A stretch of DNA of 64,000 bases from the NCBI RefSeq assembly GCF_034190915.1, contig NW_026947486.1, positions 28,527,844-28,591,843 of the forward strand, in the 5' to 3' direction. A program made the position numbers and the translations under genes. Positions 1-9,181 of the stretch are shown here, one piece after another; the first letter of the stretch is position 1; each line of letters starts with the position of its first letter. This DNA is from Cavia porcellus (Eukaryota > Chordata > Mammalia > Rodentia > Caviidae). The notes below the pieces were generated by a model. The model made no database searches and was not told where the DNA came from. It worked only from the letters and a program-made list of their open reading frames with translations.

Positions 1-331
1 TCCCCCAGAGTTGTAAATAACCTCAAAACCTTCAGAGTTGTAAATAACCTTGAAACATCCCCCCAGAGCTGTGTTTCCATGTGGTCTCAGCTGTGTAACT
101 GTTACCTGATGTCCCTCAAGATATGATGTAACAAAAGAAATTCTTGTGGTTTTAGGCTTTAAACACTCCAAACCCCTCCCAGTTAGCGCACTAGTCTTCT
201 AGTGGATACTAGGGACTAGTCACTGGCCAGCTAAAATAAACGTGTGTTTTTTTTTCCCCCCCTTAATTTCTCTAGCGTCTTTTTGATTTTTGGACCCAAT
301 TTGGATTGATTTTGGCAGGTGGGCTGCCCCA
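1..331 (+). mobile_element. ERV 5' LTR, left end outside the window
   Basis: The segment matches the 3' LTR near 3880-4214 along its whole visible length, including the stretch around a TATA-like TTTAAA and the polyadenylation signal AATAAA at 235-240. It ends in CA at 330-331, two bases before a primer-binding site, which fixes the LTR edge as in gammaretroviruses. The two LTRs differ by several percent by eye plus small indels, so the insertion is old. The 5' terminus and left target-site duplication lie outside the window. Confidence 0.85.
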
Positions 332-333
332 TT

Positions 334-351
334 TGGAGGCTTGTCAGGGAT
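334..351 (+). other. Primer-binding site, tRNA-Pro-like
   Basis: TGGAGGCTTGTCAGGGAT begins two bases after the LTR CA end. It matches the tRNA-Pro primer-binding site used by many gammaretroviruses at 15 of 18 positions. The mismatches look like decay of a Pro site rather than use of another tRNA. Confidence 0.75.
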
Positions 352-979
352 AACAGCCCACCAACACAAATTCCTGAGGACTGATTCGTAAAGAGTAAGT
401 ACTGGAGGCTCCCCATTTGATTTTGAAGTGGTACCACAAAGTCTTGCTTTAGGAGGGGATGCCCTCACCTTTGGGAGGGCAGATTCTTTTTGGGAATCCT
501 GGATCATTTGCTTTGGAATCTTTTGGCTCATTTGGATCCTGGACCCCAGCAAGGCTGCACTCCACTTTGATATTAGAATTTGAGGGGAAGCCTCCAACCT
601 AAAATTTACATTTTCCCTGCCAGAGCCAGAAAAAAACTGCTTTTAATTTTTGCCAGTACTGGTGATTTCATGTTCGTGCTTTATGTTTGCATTTTGTGTC
701 TTTGTTTTGTGTAGTTGTGTCTCGTCGCTCTCTTTGTTCTAACCTTTCCTTTGCAGGACACCTCCGGAGAGATTACATGTCCTGTTGGACCGACTGCCAA
801 ACGTTTGGTCTCCCCGAGGGAGGGTGCCGACAGGTCTCCTTTGACCTCTGGGTGGAGTCCAGACCAAATGAAGAGAATCCTCATCATTGTGGTCTTTTCT
901 TTGTTATTTTGCCTTTTTCTGTACTTACTAAACTTTTCTATTGATTTCTTCTTCTCACAGGGAACCACAGCAGGCAGAA
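352..979 (+). other. ERV leader with probable splice donor
   Basis: This is non-coding leader between the primer-binding site and gag. GTAAGT at 395-400 fits the major splice donor consensus and lies where gammaretroviruses splice for env mRNA. The rest holds only short chance frames. No packaging structure was tested. Confidence 0.5.
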
Positions 980-2471
980 ATGGGACAGACTAATGCTAAA
1001 AAAGCCTCCCTCTCCCCCACTCCCCTTGGCCTTGTCTTAGATCACTATAGAATTTAAAAGGTGTGCCAGAGAATATGGGGAGCCTGTTTTCAAGGGAAGA
1101 TTAATGGTTTTTGCCTCCCAGGAGTGGCCGACGGGTACACAGGGCGTGTGGCCGTTGACAGGGTCATTTGATATGGGGATAGCATAGTCAGTCCGTAATT
1201 ATGTTCTTGGGCCTCCTTCTCACCTGGATCAGATTGTTTAGATTCAGATTTGGATGGACCTCATTTATGACGCCCAGCCGTGGATCCCTCACACGCTGAA
1301 GACGGAGATGACGCTGGCTGCTTTGAAAGCAAAATCAAAGTCGCCTGCCCCCGACTCCCTGCCCTCTGCGCCACCGGTTCTACCTTCAGCTGAAGACCCC
1401 GTAGAAGATCTCCTCTTTCCTCCCCCCTATCCTCCCCCCCACCCTCCTAACCCGAGACCCCTCTTTTGCACCCCAGAACAGTCCTTACCACCCTCCTAGC
1501 CCAATTAGTACTCATAGTAGACCTGGCCCGCCTTCTCCTGACAGCACCACGGCAGCAGCGCCCCTCTGTCCCCTCTGAGAAATTCCAAACGCCAGACATC
1601 CTGGAGAGTCGACCTTTGTATACACCCTTTTTGCCACCTCCGATCTCTATAACTGGAAGGGTCAAAAACCCCTTTTCTCCAAAGACACTGAGAATCTAAT
1701 CAGTTTAATCGAGTCTATTTTCTCCACCCATAGTCCCACTTGGTATGATTTTCAGCAGATTCTGAGAGTTCTCTTCACTTCTGAGGAGCTCATTCCTCAG
1801 AAGTCCGCACCTTGGGACAAAAAGAGGTCCCAACAGATGACCCCCAAGAAGTGGAGCTTGTCTTCCCCTTGTCCTGCCCTGATTGGAATCCCAATACATC
1901 TGGAGGTAAGGAGGCTCTGTCCAAGTATTGCCAGCTATTCCTAGCTGCACTCCGTGGAGCCCTAAGAAGCCCACAAATTTGTCTAAGGTATGGAGGTAAA
2001 GCAGTTGGCTGACAAATCCCCATCAGCATTCCTAGAGCGCCTCCTAGAGGCTTATGGATTATTCACTCCAATTGACCCAGACACACTTGAAAACGCAAGA
2101 GCTATTAATAACTTTTGTGTCCCAGTCAACCCCTGATGTTAGAAAGAAATTACAAAAGTTGGGAGGATTTGAAAGGATACCCTTGAGCCAGCTGGTAGAA
2201 ATAGCTCATAAGGTGTTTGATAACAGGGAGAGCTGGCAGACCTCACTAGGAGAGAACATTAAAAAGATGACCAAGGTATTGGAATTATTATGTGAAAGAG
2301 AAACTAAACAACTGCAAGGAGGAAAGTAGAAAGAGACAGGAAAGAAGCGACCCCCCACTTGAGAAAAATCAGTGTGCCTACTGTAAAGAACTTGGACACT
2401 GGCGAAAGGACTGCCCCAAATTAAAGGTGAAAAGGGAAAAGGACGCTAAGGCTTTGTTAAGTCAGCAGTGA
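980..2471 (+). pseudogene. ERV gag pseudogene (gammaretrovirus-like)
   Basis: The product would be the Gag structural polyprotein (matrix, p12-like, capsid, nucleocapsid). The start at 980 gives MGQT, the N-myristoylation context of gammaretroviral matrix, but a stop follows within about 25 codons. The frame beginning at 1254 carries a proline-rich p12-like segment with a PPPY late-domain motif (residues about 50-53). Capsid remnants run from about 1700 to 2330 and include a major-homology-region-like stretch near 2020-2080 (SAFLERLLEAYG). A CCHC zinc knuckle at 2373-2414 reads [14 protein letters not shown] with all four ligands present. The reading frame jumps several times. The terminal TGA at 2469-2471 is at the normal gag/pro boundary. 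Confidence 0.85.
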
Positions 2472-3145
2472 GGGTGTCAGGGCTCAGATGCCCCCTCCAG
2501 CCCCAGATAACTCTGCAAGTCGGGGAAAGCCAGTAAATTTCTTGGTGGACATGGGTGCCACATATTCTGTTCTAACTCAGCTGTTGGGGACTCTGACTAA
2601 TAACAAAGTGGATGTGGTCAGCACCACCAGAGGATGAAAGTCATACCCGAAGGTAATGGCCCAGTTGACTCGCCCTGGGCAAAAGACCAATATGCATGAA
2701 TTTCTGTGGGTCTTGGAATGCACCAATCCACTGTTAAGAAGAGACCTTCTCCATAAGTTAAAGGTTCAATTGAGTTTTCACACAGAAGCCCCACAACTGA
2801 CTCTGGGGACAACTCCCGGGGAAAAAAATTAAGGTGCTTGCCTTCCTACCTGAAGGAGAAAATAGTCTCTTTCTGGGAGATGACCCCACTCCAGGAACTA
2901 ACAGAGACCTCCTGCAGGCTTGGCAAATGGAGATACCGGGGATCTGGGCTGAAAATAACCCTCCAGGCATGGCTGTAAACCAAGTTCCTCTACTGATAGA
3001 GTTGTTGCCCCAGGTATCTGATGTCTGTCTTAGGCAATACCAATAAGTTTATAGGCCCACCAAAGGATTGTCAAACATATTGCTAGATTAAAAGATAATA
3101 AGATCCTTGTACCTTGCATCTCTCCCTGGTATAAGCAGTCCTCCC
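2472..3145 (+). pseudogene. ERV pro-pol remnant: protease start and RT N-terminus
   Basis: After the gag stop a protease remnant is visible. Its active-site region reads LVDMGATYSVL, with the catalytic D at 2548-2550 followed by Met where the family has Thr (DTGA). The frame from 2834 to 3046 (70 residues) resembles the N-terminal RT leader with an IWAEN segment and a final RQY. A further RT piece at 3056-3145 ends near ILVPCISPWYK. The rest of RT, including the YxDD site, RNase H, integrase and surface envelope, is absent. The sequence passes straight into transmembrane envelope, so an internal deletion of several kilobases removed the middle of the provirus. Confidence 0.8.
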
Positions 3146-3691
3146 CATCATAGCTGGGATAAGCATCTTCTCAGCCCTGAGAATGGGGGCTAACCTCACT
3201 GGGAGTCAACCTCCACCACTATGATTCATTGAGCAGACAGATGGATGAAGGGCTGAGGCAAATCCACAGTGCCATAACTGCCTTAGAGGCTTCTATAGAC
3301 TCTTTGGCAGAAGTGGCCCTCCAGAACCGCCGAGGTCTAGACTTACTGTTGGCAGAAAAAGGAAAACTTTGCCTAGCCTTAGGAGAAGTGTTGTCTGTAT
3401 GTTAACAAATCTGGGATAGTCAGGCAGAATATGGCAGACTTACAATGGAGCCTCTTAGAAAGAGAAAAATTAAGGCAAGAGGCTCCTGGTTGGATAGAAC
3501 AAGTGTTTACCTTTTCCCCATGGGTCACTAGCTTAATAGCGACCCTAGTGGGGCCGCTCATGATTGTTCTACTAGTTGTTACAATAAGCCCATACATAAT
3601 AAATAAAATAACTGCGATATCAGGCAACAAATGCATCAATCTTCTGATGATGCGCTATCAGGCATATGAGTTGGTTCCCCAAAACCCTTAA
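3146..3691 (+). pseudogene. ERV env transmembrane subunit remnant
   Basis: The segment corresponds to the transmembrane subunit of a gammaretroviral envelope. Visible parts in order are a fusion-peptide-like hydrophobic stretch (about 3150-3190), a heptad-rich ectodomain, the LQNRRGLDLL segment in the conserved immunosuppressive-type region (about 3325), then a cysteine region in which the usual CX6CC motif is no longer intact. A shift in frame leads to an 86-residue open frame at 3431-3691 with one clear membrane segment and a cytoplasmic tail ending at TAA 3689-3691. There is no surface subunit, so this cannot encode an envelope protein. Confidence 0.82.
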
Positions 3692-3736
3692 GGCCAAGGA
3701 TTTCACCCACTGACATAAAACCAGTGGGGAAAATCT

Positions 3737-4214
3737 TGTAAGCTATGAAAAATAACTGTTTCATTTGCTATAGCCTAAGCGCCACTTTGACTGTTTTGTA
3801 ATGCGCCAACTTTGCTAAACCTTGTTGACTTGTAACTGAACCCTTGTGGTTAAAATTTCCCAGGAATGTTTGTACAACCATTGACAAGAGATAACCTCAA
3901 AACTTCCCCCGAAACTTCCAGAGTTGTAAATAACCTTGAAACATCCCCCCAGAGCTGTTTTTCCATGTGGTCTCAGCTGTGTAACTATTACCTGATGTCC
4001 CTCAAGATATGATGTAACAAAAGAAATCCCTGTGGTTTTAGGCTTTTAAATACTCCAAACCCCTCTCAGTTAGCACGCTAGTCTCCTAGTTGCTACTAGG
4101 GACTACATCACTCCCAGCTAAAATAAACGCGTGGTTTTTTTTCCCTTAAGTTCTCTGGCATCTTTTTGATTTTTGGACCCAATTTGGATTGATTTTGGCA
4201 GGTGGGCTCCCTCA
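3737..4214 (+). mobile_element. ERV 3' LTR
   Basis: The LTR starts with TG just after a purine-rich tract (about 3723-3734, GTGGGGAAAA-like) that would be the polypurine tract. It ends in CA at 4213-4214, matching the 5' LTR end. It holds a TTTTAAATA TATA-like box near 4045 and AATAAA at 4122-4127. Length is about 478 bp. Sequence shared with 1-331 covers its 3' two thirds. The start is less certain than the end. Confidence 0.8.
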
Positions 4215-5039
4215 TGAGAGACATAAGGGGTCCCAAGCAGGATGCCAAAGACACTGTCTTTTCTAGGGACTTTTATAGAATAAAACCATGAGGTTAGATG
4301 GGTCAAAGGTGGGAGGAAATGGGAATTTGCAAGATGGGCATAAGATGGGACAGTACTGTGACTAACCAATAGGATTAATTACTCAGGTAAAGTTGATTAA
4401 ATTAAGAACGAATAGGGGAGCAAGTTACATAGTAAGCAGGCATGCTTAACAGCAGTGATTCTTCCTGTTGAGGGGTGGCATGCTGACTCCTGACTTCCTC
4501 AGGGTGATGGAGAACTATTTAGACTCTCCATCCTTAGCATGTAGTTTATTTGTTTTGCTTTTTGACTTGAGATCTGGCCCACAGCAAGAAGTGATTATCT
4601 CTTCCAAGGATGCAAAGTATCTGATTCTCTGCTTTGGCTCCTTTGAGGGTCCAGCCTTGTCTGACTACTTATAATATTTCTAACTAACTCAGCTGCCTGT
4701 AACACAAACAGCAAAAATTAACATGCTGTACTATAGAAAAGCCATCGAAGGGCCACACTGCTGCTGACATTCCTGAAACATAAATTTTAATGTGGGTCAT
4801 AAGTCCAATGAGTGGGTCATAGTTCCAAACAATTATTAAACAGGGAAATCACTAAATGAAAAGTATCTGTATTTTAATGCTTCTGACACTGGTCTTTCTG
4901 CCCAGGACTACTTTGGATGTACTGGAATGATTCTACAAAAATTTTATCATTTTTGTAGTAATGTGAATAATATTGTTTGTGTTTTTCTAGGTATAATGTT
5001 GAGTCTGTAGACCACTTTTGTTATATGGCTACTTTAATA
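4215..5039. other. Unassigned sequence right of the ERV
   Basis: I recognise no gene or family here. 4215-4740 has moderate GC and short open frames only, and could be another old LTR or unique DNA. 4740-5039 is AT-rich. Confidence 0.4.
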
Positions 5040-5990
5040 ATAACAGATTTTTTTGATTCATGAAAAAGAATGACTTTCTAATTATTAATCCTTCCTTCAG
5101 TTTCTTTGTTCAGTTCCCTATAATTTTTATCACAGAGAGTTTTCAACATTTTGTTTGATTTCAAGGTACTGTATTTCTTTGAAAGCATTTGAGATTAGAA
5201 TTTTTTGATAGGTTAATTATTGATGTTGATTTAGTATACTGCCAGTTGGCTGAACTTGTGTAGTAGATCTTGTTTTTCTGTTGGAGTTCTATTGTATTTT
5301 ATGTAAAGCATAACATCATCCAAATTTGGAATAACCTGACTTCTTGCTATACTTATTTTAGCATTTATCAGAATACATTTGATAAATTCCATGTAAAAGT
5401 ATGTGAAACTTTCATGTTACTTCTTCTTTAAAGATCTAGTAAAATTAGGCAACGAATTCACTGAGGATTTTTATTATAACTTCCATATTTTATTGATTTA
5501 TGTATTTTTATACTGCTGGATTAATTTTAATAGGCTACATGATTCTAGTAATTTACACATTTCTTCAAGATTTACCAATTTAGGTGATATAAGTTTTCAA
5601 AATAGTTTCTTTTGAATTTCTGCATATCTAATGACATCTACTGTAATTTTATTCATTTCTTTCTCAAGTACTAATTTGGGTCTTCATCTGGTCTTTTACT
5701 AGTTTGATTAAGAATATATCAATGTTGTTCTTATTTCATTCAACCAATTTTTATACATTGGTCATTTATATTCCTGTATTTTTGTTTCATTAATTTTACT
5801 CTGACTGTTATTATTACTAGCCCTTGTACAGGTTTTGGGTTTGGTTTATTCTTGCTTTTTAAAAAAATTTGTGATGCATCTTTGAAATGAAGATATGTAT
5901 AGATATAAATTTTTCTCTTCAGATTGATTTTAATGTGTCCAGTAAGGAGTGATATCTTTTGTTTTCCCTACATTTGATTACAGTTTTTAG
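5040..5990 (-). pseudogene. Old L1 ORF2 remnant (RT region)
   Basis: Read on the minus strand this resembles L1 ORF2 from the RT C-terminal side back to the linker before RT. Landmarks are the stretch antisense to the catalytic-loop region near 5310 and the region rich in TTTCATT/CAACCAATTTT near 5735. It is heavily diverged, with stops in all frames and deletions. It is the oldest-looking L1 in the left half. Confidence 0.6.
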
Positions 5991-6249
5991 TTTATACTTT
6001 GATTTTTTCAATAACTCACCAATACCACAAATATGGATTATTCAATCTCCCTGTGTTTGTGTAGTGTGGCACTTATTCTCTTTTAGTTTATAGAAAAAGG
6101 TAAAAAAAATAAATAATAGGAAAATAACAATTGTTGATGCATTGTGTATTATCTGTAATATAATTACTAAGGGCACAATGTATGGCATAGAAATATTTCC
6201 AGCTGATTTAAGCAGGAACATTCCTTTTCAGTGCTGTAAGAGACACTAG

Positions 6250-6655
6250 TAGTGTATTTAACTTGCAAATTTTATTTTCCCTTCCTTCCTTTCATGCATT
6301 TATTCCATCCTAGTTCCTTTTGCCTTTTGAACAATATCTTCCCATTGCAGAATATCTATTATATCTATTGTACATTTTAGATCATATATGTTCTTTCAGT
6401 TTCTTGCACCAGGGAGACAATGCAACGGTTATACATGTGGGTCTGATTTTTTTTCACTTATGAGTATGATCTCAACTTGCATCCATTTACCTATAAAAGT
6501 TTCAGGTTAATATACATTTATGGCTGAGTACTTCATCATATAAAAACCATGACTTTTTGATCCATTTCATGGTTCATGGACATTTGGGTTGTTTTCAATA
6601 TTTGGCTATTACAAATTGTGCTGCTACAAACATGGGTGCACATGTATAACTGTGG
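6250..6655 (-). mobile_element. L1 3' end: ORF2 C-terminus and purine-rich 3' UTR
   Basis: The minus strand carries the end of ORF2 (the region of the WIKK and MEYYSAIKK motifs) at about 6440-6655, with a purine-rich 3' UTR (pyrimidine-rich on the + strand) at 6250-6440. It breaks off at about 6655, where another L1 3' UTR begins. 5991-6249, to its left, holds nothing I can name. Confidence 0.65.
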
Positions 6656-7345
6656 TATAATGTTTTATTTATTTTATTTTAAAGAGAGTAAAACTAAATA
6701 TAACAAAACAAAAAAAAAGCAGATCAGAAACAATGTAAGTAACATAGATTTCAAAGCAGACTACAGGAGATCATCACTGGATGTCATATTGTCTCTTGTT
6801 TTCTTCTAAATAGTTGTCCCTATCTTCACACACACAATGAATTCATACACAAAAAAGTATAAAACTGATCAGAACAGAGTGATGAAGGTGCTGTAGACTT
6901 TCAAAACCAGGCAATAGGGAAATCAACAATGCCTGCCAGAATGTCTCTTGTTCTCTTCAAAATAGCTGTTTATACCTTCATGTATGTTGAAATTAAACAA
7001 CACAAAACACACTAAAATCACTCGAACAAAGAATACTAATATTGCTGGATTTCACCTCATGATGCTACAGAATCAGCACTGGGTACCTTAGTGTTTATTT
7101 TTTTTTCAACATAGCTGTTCATTTTGTAGTGCATTATTTAATAGATTCTCATAAACTTTTAAGAAGTTCTACACATGCAGGAGTCTCTACATGTATACCT
7201 ATCCTTTCTGGGTTAGAGGGAAAAACAAAACAAATTTCTAGAAAAACTCTAAATGAAGAAGACATAAACAAAAATAGCAAAGAACCCAGAACACTGGCAA
7301 TATAGGCCTTCAAAACAAGGTGATATGAGCATAACTAGGGTTGTT
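6656..7345 (-). repeat. L1 3' UTR block, copy 1 of a direct duplication
   Basis: The + strand starts with TTTTATTT and is then A-rich, the antisense of an L1 3' UTR and tail. About 6780-7345 matches 7608-8178 base for base over long stretches and also 38455-38960 more loosely. No protein is expected from it. Confidence 0.65.
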
Positions 7346-7607
7346 ATTTGCTGATGGTAGTATTCTTTAGCCTGGCCATTCTTTCTGGAGTGACATGGAA
7401 CCTCAGTGATGTTTTAATTTGCATTTCTCTAGTGACAAATGATGCTGAACGTTTTTCCACATATTTATTTGTGATTTGTATTTCTTCATGTGAGAGCTGT
7501 GTATTCATCTCAGATGCCCATTTTTGGATTGGGTCTTTGAATTTTGGGGGTCTGATTTTTAAAAATTTTTATATGTTCTGGGCTGATGTGTTTTGCCAAA
7601 GGGACTA
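7346..7607 (-). pseudogene. L1 ORF2 C-terminal fragment between duplicated 3' UTR blocks
   Basis: On the minus strand this matches ORF2 just before its C-terminal end, the same segment as about 9625-9880 and 44640-44890. The approximately 500 nt of ORF2 that should follow it toward the 3' end are missing at the junction with 7345. A 114-codon + strand frame across it is a chance shadow. Confidence 0.65.
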
Positions 7608-8178
7608 CCATAATATCTCCTGTTTTCTTCTAAATAATTGTCCATATTTCACACACAATGTATTCATACAAAACAAAATAGCATCAAACTGATCAGTACA
7701 GAATGATGAAGGCATTATAGGCCTTCAAAATTAGACAACAGGGAAATCAAAAATTGCTGCCATAATGTCTCTCACTCTCTTCAAAATAGCGGCTCATACC
7801 TTCATGTAGGTTGAAATTAAACAATACAAAACACTAAAATCACCATGAACAAAGAACAGTAGTACTGCTGGATTTTCACTGCTACGGAATCAGCACTGGA
7901 TATCATAGTCTCTTTTTCTTCAAAGTAGCTGTTCATTTCATCATGCATTATATAATCAATTAGCATAAAATCTTTAGGAGTTCAACACATCTATGAGTCT
8001 CCACATGTATACCCATCCATTTTGGCTTAGAAGGAAAAACAAAACAAAGCAAAACAAATTCCTAGAAAAACACGATACAAAAAACACAAATAAAAAACAA
8101 TAGCAAAGAGCCCAAAACACTAGCAATATAGGCATTCTAAATAAGGTGGTATGAGCACAAATAGGGTTGTTATTTTAC
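7608..8178 (-). repeat. L1 3' UTR block, copy 2 of the direct duplication
   Basis: It repeats about 6780-7345 in the same orientation, ending at the same TAGGGTTGTTATTT. The two copies have drifted, so this is not a recent assembly artefact. Tandem 3' UTRs separated by an ORF2 scrap suggest two insertions or a local duplication. Confidence 0.65.
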
Positions 8179-8588
8179 ATAATGATCTTCAAGGGTTCCT
8201 CAGATAACTATAGAATAATATGGACAATTGTTTCAATCCTTTTGAAACAATCCTTTTGAAACAAAAGTTTCAATAACTTGTTTATTCCAAGAACTTACAG
8301 AATTTGTAGCACAATCATCTTAGTTAACATAAGTGTGTTTATATAATTTTAGATTTCTTTTCTCTGCCTATTTATTTTTCCTCATTTTCCAGAAGATATT
8401 ATTTTCTCCTTTAAGTAGATTCTTATCCCTTCACTGTATTTTTTGAGTATTCTCTATCTTATGTATTCTTACCTTTTCTTATATTAGGGAAAGAATACAG
8501 TATTTACTCGTGAGTTTGATTTATTTCACTTATGAGTATGGTCTCAAGTTGCAACCATTTACTTATAAATATCTCAATGTGATCTTTT
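8179..8588 (-). mobile_element. Old L1 3' end (purine-rich UTR plus last part of ORF2)
   Basis: Minus strand: a purine-rich 3' UTR at about 8310-8510, then ORF2 C-terminus at 8515-8588, cut off where the next L1 3' UTR begins. 8179-8310 is AT-rich and unassigned, with a short tandem of CAATCCTTTTGAAA near 8235-8262. Confidence 0.5.
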
Positions 8589-9181
8589 TTATTAAAAAGA
8601 ATTAAAGAAGGAAATTAAGATAAAAGAGGACATAATAACATAACAACACAGGTCATAACAGAACAATTTAAGCAACATAGTGTTTCACCTCAAGAGAACC
8701 CGACATAACAGTAGCTAACATAGTGGCTCTTTCCTTGAAATATTTGAGTATAACTTCATATATTATAGCATCAAATATATCAAGACAGTGTGAAACTGTT
8801 CAAGAGGATGAAAGTATTACAGGGTATTTAGAACCAAATAACAGAAAACGAACAATGGTTTCTATATTATCTCCTTGTCTATAAAAATTTTGTTTATACA
8901 ATCACATATAATAAAATCCAATAAGATACAACATGATAAAACAATGGAGACAGAAGAACAAAAGCTTCATGGGACTTCAAAACAAGATGATATTAAATCA
9001 GCACTAGCTATTATGATGTCTTATTTTCTTCAAAAATAGCTGTTCATACCATCACAGACAATCAAATCAAACAACCCAGAATAAAACCATTCCAATTAAT
9101 GAGTGAAAACTTTATATGATTCAAAGCAATATAATGGGGAATCACGATTACCACATACTTTTGTGTATTTTTTACCATTTC

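Noticed and set aside
7348..7692. A 114-codon plus-strand frame
   Set aside because: It spans an antisense ORF2 fragment and part of a 3' UTR, so it crosses a repeat junction.
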